Shown here piece by piece: positions 7,838 to 16,166 of a DNA stretch of 64,000 nucleotides. The stretch's first letter is position 1; every line of letters begins with the position of its first letter. Below the pieces are notes generated by a model. The model was not told the DNA's origin, did no database searches, and saw nothing but the letters and a program-made list of their open reading frames with translations. The DNA is taken from the NCBI GenBank assembly GCA_963719855.1, contig CAVRDK010000001.1:558001-622000 (forward strand), in the 5' to 3' direction. Origin of the DNA: CAIQPV01 sp963719855 (GTDB taxonomy: Bacteria > Pseudomonadota > Gammaproteobacteria > Burkholderiales > Gallionellaceae). Made by a program: the position numbers and the translations under genes.

Positions 7838-8490
7838 ATCCTTTCCAGCACTACACCGTGAATGACATTGGCTGCATCCTCGCAGCGGTCAACTGCTTCC
7901 TCGAAAAGCTCGTAAATTTCCTTGGCGCGAATTAGCGCACGGGCATCCGAAATCTCGGCAAAAAGGCGTTCCATTCCTGCCCTCATGACGCGGTCAGCTT
8001 CGCTTTCAATCACGCCTATTTCCTGGCATATGGTTATGATGCGCTCGGCATTTCTCATATCCGACAAAAGTGCAACAGCTTCTTGAACTTTCTCCGTGGC
8101 ACGCAGTGCAATCTGGCCGAGTGCCGCCATTTCCGGGGTAAAACTGCCGGAGCCGTAGAGCCTTGCGCGTTGTGGAATGTCTTCCATGCAGTCGATCATG
8201 TCGTCCAGCGCCTTGGCTAAATCTTTGATCTCCCAGCGATCGAATGGAGTAATGAAGGTTTTGTGCAGTGACAGGAAGATGGTCTTCGTGATTTCGTCAG
8301 CCTCGCCTTCTGTTTTTGTCATTTCGATAAAAAGTTGATTGAAAGCAGCAGGATCTTGCACTGAACTCATCGTTGCAAGGATTTTTGCGCCTCGCACTGT
8401 GCAGGCTGTCAATTCATTGAAGAGAACAAAATAATTGTCGCTATGTGGCGACACTGAGGATATTAATTTGCTGAAAAATCCACTAGCCAT
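7834..8490 (-). CDS. DUF47 / PhoU-like phosphate transport regulator
   Basis: 218 residues from ATG 8490 behind GAGAGGA; a longer in-frame start exists but lacks a ribosome site. PhoU-like DUF47 proteins are cytoplasmic helical-bundle partners of PiT transporters. The conserved features seen are TEGEADEITKTIFLSLHKTF near residue 60 (acidic metal-binding helix), DRWEIKDLAKALDDMID, and the second repeat ESEADRVMRAGMERLF. It is transcribed ahead of pit with a 4-bp overlap, the standard pairing. With pit frameshifted, its partner may be missing unless the shift is a sequence error. Confidence 0.9.
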   Translation of the reverse strand: MASGFFSKLISSVSPHSDNYFVLFNELTACTVRGAKILATMSSVQDPAAFNQLFIEMTKTEGEADEITKTIFLSLHKTFITPFDRWEIKDLAKALDDMIDCMEDIPQRARLYGSGSFTPEMAALGQIALRATEKVQEAVALLSDMRNAERIITICQEIGVIESEADRVMRAGMERLFAEISDARALIRAKEIYELFEEAVDRCEDAANVIHGVVLERI

Positions 8491-8526
8491 AAATTTATCC
8501 TCTCCGCGACAGTCCAACTTTAACAA

Positions 8527-8884
8527 TAATACTTGTAGCTTGAAACAAGCCGACGGTCAATATGATCTCATAGATTCACAATCTAATGCCATGACTGCTT
8601 GATACGGTGTAGGCGTTCTTAACCGGCCATTGAACTTCTTGCCTGCTATGCGCGGTACAGGCTGATGACATAATCTAAAGCGATATATCCCAGCGCGCTC
8701 TGCTCCATCAAGCAGCATCCATTGATCGGCGAATGTGTATCCGGTACTGCTTATGAATTCAGTGTGCTATTACGTTGCAGGGTGATAACATAATCGGCGA
8801 CAGGTTTTAACCGGAATGATGGATTGAAATAAATCAACAATTCCACTCGTTTGTTTCGAAACGAGATTATGTACTGGGCGCGCC
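8527..8884. other. Intergenic region with a degenerate repeated motif
   Basis: No gene is supported here. Two similar stretches, CAGGCTGATGACATAATC near 8668 and CAGGGTGATAACATAATC near 8779, lie about 111 bp apart in direct orientation. They could be a regulator's sites for the downstream PilZ gene or decayed duplication. Nothing else is recognised. Confidence 0.3.
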
Positions 8885-9727
8885 ATGACAAAATCAACAG
8901 TTGTATTAAAGATAGAGCGGTTTCACGACAATGAGGATCTCGAATATCGCGTTCCATCCAGGGTCGAAAGGTTGGATATACTGAAACACATGGTTGAGGA
9001 CTCCACATTGGTTGCTTTGTACTATGGCAATAATAAGAAGTTTATTTTATCCACACTACTCGGCGTTGACGAACAGGGTATGTGGCTGGATATCGCCCAA
9101 TTTCCAGAGGCAAACGAGGCTATTCTGCACAGCAATAAAATCACATTAGTAAGCGAGCATCGCGCTGCGAAAGTGCAGTTCATAGTACATGACATCAGGA
9201 GCGACATATTTGAAAATGGTAAAGCGTTTTATTTTGAAATTCCTGATCATTTGTTGCGCATTCAGCGACGTGGAATATTTCGCATAAAGACTCCGATTTC
9301 CAACCCGATTACATGCTTAATTCCAATCACATCGGACAATGTGGACGAAAAAATTGCGCCAACAGTGATGCGCGAAGTTGTTATCACAGACATTGGCCTA
9401 GAGGGGGTCGGATTGCGGTGCGAAGAACATGAGGCAGATTTACTGAAGGGTAAAACCTTCCATGATTGCCAGATTTCATTGCCGGACATTGGTGCTTTTA
9501 CGGCCAGTATTACAATAAAAAGCAGCAACATCTTCGTTGCACGTGACAACGTTGTTCAAAGACATCTTGGTTGCGCACTCGTCGGGACGGATAACCATAT
9601 GAATGTTATGTTGCAGCGTTATATGTATAGCCTGGAAAGAGAGGCTAAAGATAGAGCCGATATTGAGAAAGAGGTAAAGGAAAGAAAAACAAAAGAAAGA
9701 GAAGCCAGGAAAAATTTCAAGGAGTGA
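8885..9727 (+). CDS. YcgR-like c-di-GMP receptor (YcgR N-terminal plus PilZ domain)
   Basis: 280 residues. Residues about 20-120 look like the YcgR N-terminal beta domain, and residues about 122-250 are a PilZ domain. The c-di-GMP-binding arginine motif is clear (QRRGIFR, 127-133). The second motif is DIGLEG at 169-174, where the usual Ser of DxSxxG is Gly. The C-terminus (residues 250-280) is a highly charged Lys/Glu helix. YcgR proteins bind the flagellar motor and slow it when c-di-GMP is high. No flagellar gene is near, so motor action is inferred from family only. The ribosome site is weak. Confidence 0.82.
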   Translation: MTKSTVVLKIERFHDNEDLEYRVPSRVERLDILKHMVEDSTLVALYYGNNKKFILSTLLGVDEQGMWLDIAQFPEANEAILHSNKITLVSEHRAAKVQFIVHDIRSDIFENGKAFYFEIPDHLLRIQRRGIFRIKTPISNPITCLIPITSDNVDEKIAPTVMREVVITDIGLEGVGLRCEEHEADLLKGKTFHDCQISLPDIGAFTASITIKSSNIFVARDNVVQRHLGCALVGTDNHMNVMLQRYMYSLEREAKDRADIEKEVKERKTKEREARKNFKE

Positions 9728-10187
9728 TACGACCATCCTCAAGTCATGGACTGCGATTTGCAATCAGGTTAATTATCAGCCCTCCAGGCCGCCCCCACTT
9801 ACAGCATCCAAAACCGAGAGCGATTTTGATAGGACGTCGTCGAGGATGTAGAGGTGGTAACGTTAACATAGCGCTACACTGCAGCTATGGCATCTTGTCT
9901 CACGTTGCCCGACAATAGCCAGTCTCCACAGGCCGCTGCCCCTTGATCAATTTTTCTGCGACAGTCCGCTTCCGAACTATAAACAGCAGTTGAGTTTTCT
10001 GTTTTCTGATGGCCGATATCTTTATTGAATCCTCGCTATTAAGCCATTCGCCGCACTAGAAAAAAACTTTCACGGCAGAATTAGGGAAGGCGACTAGCTC
10101 AGAACGTTGCCCATTACGAAATAAGGTATAGCGAGTTGCCACTCGAAGCGATTTTAAGTTCTGTTTGATATGGCAACTCTCAAACTT
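9728..10187. other. Intergenic region, nothing recognised
   Basis: About 460 bp separate two convergent PilZ-type genes. Short open frames here show no family features. I see no strong terminator hairpin, RNA gene or repeat. Confidence 0.4.
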
Positions 10188-10580
10188 CTAGTAAGCACCT
10201 TCTTTGGTGATAAGTTGCTTTGACAGAATGTCTGACAAAATTCTTTTTCCATCCCTTCTAAAATGAGTGAATTTCATCCCTAAACGGAATTCACTATGAA
10301 CCGAATCTAGCACGGTGTGCAATACACTACATTGGATTTCTACTGTAGTTGTTTTCTTCTCTTGATAATGCATTGGGGGGATTGAAAGCAATATGATGAC
10401 ATCAGATGTAAAAAAAATATTACGCCCTATAAGTATGTTTATGCCAGTCAATGACAAATCATGTGTACGTCCATGATAGATGCCATTTTTTACAATAGCG
10501 ACACGCCAGTGCAATGGATGCCTATAATATTCCCTGTTGCTTAAATTCTGGTGGATTTTGTTCGAAATCATTTTCGACAT
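10188..10580 (-). CDS. Single-domain PilZ protein
   Basis: 130 residues, essentially one PilZ domain. The RxxxR motif is NREYYRHP near residue 17 and the second motif DLSLTG is near residue 42, so both c-di-GMP-binding signatures are intact. Stand-alone PilZ proteins act as c-di-GMP adaptors for pili, flagella or polysaccharide machinery. The target cannot be read from the context. It converges with the YcgR-like gene. The start could be ATG 10580 or the ATG three codons later, and no clear ribosome site decides between them. Confidence 0.8.
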   Translation of the reverse strand: MSKMISNKIHQNLSNREYYRHPLHWRVAIVKNGIYHGRTHDLSLTGINILIGRNIFFTSDVIILLSIPPMHYQEKKTTTVEIQCSVLHTVLDSVHSEFRLGMKFTHFRRDGKRILSDILSKQLITKEGAY

Positions 10581-10879
10581 GGATCTGCTGTAAGTCTGTT
10601 AAGCGGGCAAAATATTACTGTCCCCCAAAAAGTGTTATGGATCAGTTCACGTTTCATAATGTAAAGATTCCATGCTCGACTGGCTTGTTTTGACCGCATT
10701 CAAGGTCGTTCGCCCTGCGAATGTTCGTAGGGTATTGCTTAATGCAAGAAACCCAAGGTGCAACCATACTCTTCAAGTGGGTATTGATCAATGGTTTTGA
10801 TCGCTCGCTGCGAGAGGGGACTGGGAATGGAGTTCGCCTTTTACAAAGAGCGTTACTGGCAGTAAAACGACTTAGATAT
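10581..10879. other. Intergenic region, nothing supported
   Basis: About 300 bp. A minus-strand frame through 10654-10977 overlaps the next gene and has no recognisable features, so I leave it uncalled. Confidence 0.35.
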
Positions 10880-11944
10880 TTATGGTGAACATCCGCAAAG
10901 CGTGAAACCACTGAAATGTTCGCCAGCGCTTTCAATGAATATTTCAGCGTTGGCCGGTTTGTCGCCCCACGCCGCAAGCAGGTGCTGAGCGATGCTTAAC
11001 CAATGTGTGCGTCCCGCCTCAATGGCATTATGTAACGCACCGACATCCCCGCTCTTCTGCCAGCATTCATAAGCTTCTTGCAAGCTCGGAAACAGATTCA
11101 GACGCAGGCCGTCGAAATTGGAAAAATAGAAGTGCAGCGAGCACATCTTGTTGCGCTCAATCAATTCAGGGAGTGTGGAAAGGCAGTCCGCAAGATTATC
11201 ACGCACGGCGCGCGCCAGCAGTTCGTGTCGCCTCGAACTGAATGATGAAACCATTTCGTGCCACGCTTCGCCGAGCAGTGGCTCAGCCATCGCCTCGCCT
11301 ACCTCGTGCAGGATCAACGTCTCGCTTTCATGCTCTGCGATGATATTCAATTTCGTTTCATCGCCATCTCCAGCACCATAGCAATCGAGCGCCGCTTTGA
11401 GCGCACCATCGGCCTTGCTCAAACCCCATATCTCGACTTTCCCCCACAGCCAGCGCTGCATCGCATCCATACGCAGGAAAACAGTGTTGCGGCTCAGCGC
11501 TGCGGGTGGAGCTGCCATATCGCGCGCATACTCCTGGCCGGATACCAGTATCGAAAGACCGGAACGGACTTCACTGCGCAGCAGTCGTGCAAGAAAGAAA
11601 TGTGGTTTAACCCGGTGGCCATAGCCGCCGCTATAGACCAGACCATGTTTATTAAGCGCGTGGTTGATGGCAACGCTATCAAAAGGGTCATGTTCGCGTT
11701 CGTCGACAGGAATGGAAAGGTAATCGTTTTCTTCAATTTCGTCCCATTTCATCTCGCGCTGCGATATCCATGCACTGACGTCAGCCTTTTCCAAGGGCTG
11801 AGCAAGCGGAATCTGTTGTTCCCATCGGTAAAACTCGCGCATGGTCAGCAGGTAGTTGCACAAGCCCATATCTCGTGCATGACGCGCATCGGCGATATCG
11901 CAGTTTGTTTGCACTGCCGCTATGGTGTGTTGAAGGTTGAACAT
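10880..11944 (-). CDS. Conserved protein of the Sfum_1244 type, function unknown
   Basis: 354 residues from ATG 11944 (MFNLQHTIAAVQTNCD). The N-terminal CDIADARHARDMGLCNYLL and MREFYRWEQ resemble the family annotated as Sfum_1244 in proteobacteria. I know no demonstrated function. It is predicted to be soluble and helical; no membrane segment or signal peptide is seen. The central region has two acidic/histidine stretches (IIAEHESETLILHEVGEA), suggestive of a metal site but not proof. The frame extends upstream to 12055, but those residues look unconserved. It stands alone, transcribed away from the ice-binding gene. Confidence 0.6.
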   Translation of the reverse strand: MFNLQHTIAAVQTNCDIADARHARDMGLCNYLLTMREFYRWEQQIPLAQPLEKADVSAWISQREMKWDEIEENDYLSIPVDEREHDPFDSVAINHALNKHGLVYSGGYGHRVKPHFFLARLLRSEVRSGLSILVSGQEYARDMAAPPAALSRNTVFLRMDAMQRWLWGKVEIWGLSKADGALKAALDCYGAGDGDETKLNIIAEHESETLILHEVGEAMAEPLLGEAWHEMVSSFSSRRHELLARAVRDNLADCLSTLPELIERNKMCSLHFYFSNFDGLRLNLFPSLQEAYECWQKSGDVGALHNAIEAGRTHWLSIAQHLLAAWGDKPANAEIFIESAGEHFSGFTLCGCSP

Positions 11945-12402
11945 GCTCTTTTTTGTGTGTTGTCGTTTGCGAATCATGAAGGATGCCATCGTTTGTACAA
12001 TTTGCGAATAGGGACGGAAGTGTTTCCATATCGCCAAGTTTCTGGCGCGCAACATCGACCAGATTAACTACATCGGTTATTAATTCTGCTCCATCCACAG
12101 CGTATTGCAAGCCCCGTAGTCCGACGCACTGTACATATGTAAGTGGATCATCGCTTGTGGGGCAACATCCTGTACGGGTACGCGCCCCCAAACGGGCGCT
12201 CATGACGTGCAGCAACCGACTTCGATAGTAGCGTTCAACGAATAACTTAGACGCATATGTACGCCAGCACACGGAAAATATTTTAACAATTAACTATATT
12301 CGAATCCTTGGCAATCACGCTGAGATACGCCTCTGCTAATAAAGAAATCCGCAGATGGCTTTAATTATCTCATCTCGAGATTCTTTATTAAGGAGAAACA
12401 AA
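11945..12402. other. Intergenic region between divergent genes
   Basis: About 460 bp, presumably holding promoters for the flanking divergent genes. A clear ribosome site, AAGGAG, lies just before 12403. No RNA gene, repeat or further frame is supported. Confidence 0.4.
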
Positions 12403-13328
12403 ATGAACATATTCGAAACCGTTAATAAGCCACTGACGTGGACTACGACCATACTGATGGCCGCCATTATGGCCGGTTGCGGTGGTGGTGGAAGCACAGG
12501 TGCTGCAGGTGGACTCCCAGCCGCACCCGCAGGCTCAAGCGCAGGCGCAAGCGCAGCTGCAGGCACAACAGGAGGAGCCTGCACGGGAGGGAGTTGCGTT
12601 AATCTTGGAACGGCCGCCAATTATGTGATTCTGGCAAAAACAGGTGCCTCAACCGTTCCAACTTCCGTTGTGACTGGAAATGTTGGAGTGAGTCCAGCCG
12701 CCAGGACTTACTTAACCGGATGGTCATTAATAGGTGCAGCCCTCGGATACCTTCTATACGTCCGCTCAAGTGGCCGCACCCGGAAAATTATACGCAGCCG
12801 ACATGGTTGGTGGTACCACTACTGCTGACTTGGGCGCTGCTGTACTCGACATGGGAACTGCGTACACCGCCGCTGCCGGGATGGCAACAGCAGGTGGTGG
12901 GCTACCAGCTGGTGGGCCACAAGAGTGTCCAGGAGTCGGTGCTATGAGCGATGTGAACGACAACGCGGCTTTGGGCGGCAGCTTTCTCATTACCGGCCTT
13001 CCCGCTGGCGTCTACACCTGTGCTGTCAATGTGACCATACCAGGGACTCTCACTCTCAATGGCAGCGCGACCGATGTATGGGTCTTCAAGATTACGGGAA
13101 AGCTTACTCAGTCTAATGGTATACATGTGAACTTGACCGGTGGCGCACTGCCCCAGAAACGTTTTCTGGCAGGTCTCCGATGTAGTGTCCATTGGAACGA
13201 CTGCAATCATGCAGGGGGTAATATTGGCTCAAACAAATATCGCAGTACAGACGGGCGCAACGGTGAACGGCAGATTGCTGGCACAGACTGCGGTCACTCT
13301 TGATAGCAGCACGGTTACAGCTCCATAA
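12403..13328 (+). pseudogene. Ice-binding (DUF3494) lipoprotein gene with two frameshifts
   Basis: DUF3494 proteins are right-handed beta-solenoids that bind ice. The start is ATG 12403 after AAGGAG. A lipoprotein signal ends in MAAIMAGC, followed by a low-complexity Gly/Ala/Ser linker. The domain starts NLGTAANYVILAKTGASTVP and GNVGVSPAARTYLTGWS in frame 1. After about 12731-12745 it continues as SDTFYTSAQVAAPGKLYAAD and ATDVWVFKITGKLTQSNG in frame 2. After about 13145-13160 it ends as NVFWQVSDVVSIGTTAIMQG and NGRLLAQTAVTLDSSTVTAP in frame 3. Both shifts are +1. Otherwise the domain is complete, so either recent decay or two sequence errors. A terminator follows. Confidence 0.88.
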
Positions 13329-13359
13329 GGCAAACCGCGTAGAATGTAAAGCAGCAAAT

Positions 13360-13388
13360 AAAAGGCCGTCGCAAGACGGCCTTTTATA
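13360..13388 (+). terminator. Rho-independent terminator after the ice-binding gene
   Basis: An 11-bp stem AAAAGGCCGTC / GACGGCCTTTT with a GCAA loop, followed by TTTTATATA. It lies 32 bp after the ice-binding gene stop. Confidence 0.85.
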
Positions 13389-13488
13389 TATACCTCAGTT
13401 TGTGTGGACAGTCCTCTGCTGTGCTATGTAGCGGTGTCGGGTATCATGCGAACATTGTATTTTGTTTCATTCCGCAAAATAATTGCTT

Positions 13489-14694
13489 ATGAAAAAGAAT
13501 TGGACGGACTTGCGCCACTTGCTGCATTTTATTGCGGGGCGCTTCAAACAGTACCGCTGTGCACAGATGGCGGCCAGCCTGACTTTCACCACCCTGCTGT
13601 CGCTGGTGCCGCTGATTACCATCGCACTTACGCTGTTCTCGGCGTTTCCGGTGTTCGAGGATTTTTCGGGACAAATCAAGAATTTTCTACTGAGCAATAT
13701 GATGCCGGAAACCGGCGGCAAAATGATTTCGCGCTATGTAGAGCAGTTTGCCGAAAGCGCCGCAAAATTAACAGCTGTAGGCATTGTATTTTTGGCGCTG
13801 ACCGCAATGCTGATGATGCACACCATAGAAGATGCCTTCAACACAATCTGGCGTGTTTCGAAGCCGCGCACTTTGGCTCAGCGCGTGCTGATTTACTGGG
13901 CGGGGCTGACACTGGCTCCGTTGCTGATTGGCAGCAGTCTGTCGCTGACCTCCTGGTTGGCCGGGATGTCGATGGGCTATGCCAAGCAGGTTCCGGAATT
14001 CGATGTGGTGATGTTGAAGGTGGTGCCGGTACTGCTTACCACGCTGGCCTTCAGCCTGCTGTTTCGCGTGGTGCCCAACCGCTTTGTGCCGTTTCTCCAC
14101 GCCTTCATTGGCGGTGCAGTGGCGGCGATGGCGTTTGAATCCATGAACCACGCCTTCGCTTATTACATCGCGCACTTTCCTAGTTACAAGCTGGTATACG
14201 GCGCGTTTGCCAGCATCCCGATTTTTCTGCTGTGGATTTACCTGTCTTGGCTGACTATTTTGCTGGGCGCACTAATAGCATCATCGCTATCGCATTGGCG
14301 TGGCAATCCTGTCCATAAAATGACTGCTGCGGCAAAACTTTATTATGCTCTGCGCATTCTCAGGGCGATGAGCGATGGCATGCGCAGCGGCAAGGTGCAG
14401 ACTTTGCCTGCTCTTTCCATGCAATTGCGTATCGGCTTCGATGCACTAGAGCAAATTTTGGAAGAACTGGTACGAGTCAAAATGGTGCGCAAACTCACCG
14501 GCAAGGGATGGGCGATGATACGTGATGAGAAACATATACAAGTAAGCGAACTTTATCGACTGTTCGTGTTTGACCCATCTTCGATGGTTGTGCGGCAGGA
14601 TGATACGGAAATTCATGTGTGGCTTGTGCAAATGGAACAACGCGTGACGGAAGCAGCGGCAATTACGCTGCATGACCTGTTTCAAAGACCCTAA
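13489..14694 (+). CDS. YihY/virulence factor BrkB family membrane protein
   Basis: 401 residues from ATG 13489. The N-terminal 280 residues are the YihY/BrkB domain with about six membrane segments; the typical stretches are AASLTFTTLLSLVPLI, YWAGLTLAPLLIG and YGAFASIPIFLLWIYLSW. The C-terminal 120 residues are soluble and look like a winged helix (ALEQILEELVRVKMVRKL). The family was once called ribonuclease BN, which is incorrect for this protein type; function is unknown. It stands alone after the terminator at 13360. No obvious ribosome site; TTG 13483 is a possible alternative start. Confidence 0.85.
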   Translation: MKKNWTDLRHLLHFIAGRFKQYRCAQMAASLTFTTLLSLVPLITIALTLFSAFPVFEDFSGQIKNFLLSNMMPETGGKMISRYVEQFAESAAKLTAVGIVFLALTAMLMMHTIEDAFNTIWRVSKPRTLAQRVLIYWAGLTLAPLLIGSSLSLTSWLAGMSMGYAKQVPEFDVVMLKVVPVLLTTLAFSLLFRVVPNRFVPFLHAFIGGAVAAMAFESMNHAFAYYIAHFPSYKLVYGAFASIPIFLLWIYLSWLTILLGALIASSLSHWRGNPVHKMTAAAKLYYALRILRAMSDGMRSGKVQTLPALSMQLRIGFDALEQILEELVRVKMVRKLTGKGWAMIRDEKHIQVSELYRLFVFDPSSMVVRQDDTEIHVWLVQMEQRVTEAAAITLHDLFQRP

Positions 14695-14953
14695 CGGGTA
14701 GGGTACGTTAACGCGATTCTGCGTGCGGCAATACGGCTAGTGTTGATATATTTTAGTTATAATAAACAAATAATTAAGAAACTAGCGCTTTATGCGTCTT
14801 TTTAGTAAAATGTTAAAAGTTTATGGGGACTATCACTCTAGCGGCTTATGATGTGCCCATAGCATTTAACATATTGATTTATTAGCAATCTAACTAGCAA
14901 CTTATGGTGCAACCCACAAATGCGCATCCTCTAAGGAATCTGGAACGCATCGC

Positions 14954-16058
14954 ATGGAAGCCGAAAAACTCAACGCCCTCACTAACCAGTTGCAAGATCT
15001 GACCTTACGTAGCGCGGAATTACGGAGGTATCTTTGACTTCGATACCAAGCAGGAACGTCTAGCCGAAGTCTGCGAACTCGCCGAAGACCCTGCCATCTG
15101 GCAGGACGCAAAACGCGCACAAGACCTGGGCCGCGAACGCAAGATGCTCGAAGGCGTAGTGCTCGGCCTCGGCAAAATCCAGCAAGACATCAACGATGCG
15201 GGCGAGCTGTTTGAAATGGCTCAAGCGGAAAAAGACGATGAGAGTCTGAACGCCACGGCTGCCGACATTCAGGACATCGAGAAGCGCGTCGCGGACATGG
15301 AATTCCGCCGTATGTTCGCCCACCCGATGGATCCGAACAACTGCTTCGTCGATATCCAGTCTGGCTCCGGCGGCACCGAAGCGCAGGACTGGGCATCCAT
15401 GCTGCTGCGCATGTATCTGCGCTACTGCGAACGCAAGGGTTTCAGCGTCGAAGTGCTGGAACAATCCGACGGCGAAGTCGCGGGCATCAAGGGCGCATCG
15501 CTCAAGGTGAGCGGCGACTATGCCTACGGCCATCTGCGCACCGAAACCGGCGTGCATCGGCTGGTGCGCAAATCGCCGTTCGACTCTGGCAACCGCCGCC
15601 ACACCTCGTTCTCCAGCGTATTCGTGTTTCCCGAAGTGGACGACTCCATCGAAGTCGAAATCAATCCCGCCGACCTGCGCGTGGATACTTACCGCGCCTC
15701 AGGTGCGGGCGGACAGCACATCAACAAAACCGACTCGGCAGTGCGCATCACCCACTTGCCCACCAACATCGTAGTGCAATGCCAAAGCGACCGCTCGCAA
15801 CACCGCAACCGCGCCGAAGCCATGGCGATGCTGAAATCGCGCTTGTACGAAGAAGAACTGCGCAAACGCAATGAAGAGAAGCAGGTGTTGGAAGACGGGA
15901 AATCCGACATCGGCTGGGGTCACCAGATTCGTTCTTATGTGCTGGATCAGTCGCGCATCAAGGATCTGCGCACCAACGTGGAAATCGGCAACACGCAGAG
16001 CGTGCTGGATGGGGATTTGGACGATTTCATCTCGGCCAGCTTGAAGCAAGGGGTTTAA
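14954..16058 (+). CDS. prfB: Peptide chain release factor 2 (RF2) with programmed +1 frameshift
   Basis: RF2 ends translation at UGA and UAA. ATG 14954 opens a 27-codon leader frame that stops at TGA 15035-15037. A +1 shift at CTT TGA C enters the main frame (DFDTKQERLAEV), giving about 367 residues, the normal size. The peptidyl-tRNA hydrolysis motif GGQ is in GAGGQHINKTD, and the stop-codon-reading SPF motif is in VRKSPFDSGNRRH. The SD-like GGAGG upstream of the shift site replaces the canonical AGGGGG. lysS, its usual neighbour, is 7 kb downstream because a defence island intervenes. Confidence 0.96.
15024..15038 (+). promoter_or_regulatory. prfB programmed frameshift site
   Basis: GGAGG (15024-15028) pairs with 16S rRNA three bases before the shift codon CTT (15032-15034), followed by TGA C (15035-15038). 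Slow UGA decoding when RF2 is scarce allows a +1 slip, giving autoregulation of RF2. Confidence 0.93.
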
Positions 16059-16166
16059 TAAGACCCGCCGATTCTAGGCACTTGATGCTGCCGCCACGTT
16101 TCACTTCAAGATATGCATTTCGGATTTTGCAGTAAAGCTGAAGACGACGGCAAAAAGTTCACACTA

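Noticed and set aside
10654..10977. Minus-strand 107-residue frame
   Set aside because: No recognisable motif, overlaps the conserved gene at 10880, and no ribosome site.
11258..12067. Plus-strand 269-residue frame
   Set aside because: Mirror of the Sfum_1244-type gene on the other strand; composition is typical of a shadow frame.
12296..12330. tRNA-like TTCGAATCC
   Set aside because: No acceptor stem, D-loop or anticodon stem can be drawn around it.
13404..14138. Plus-strand 244-residue frame overlapping the YihY-type gene
   Set aside because: The other frame carries the membrane-protein pattern; this one has no coherent features.
15032..15038. prfB break as a pseudogene or error
   Set aside because: It is the conserved programmed +1 frameshift of RF2, with SD-like sequence and CTT TGA C.
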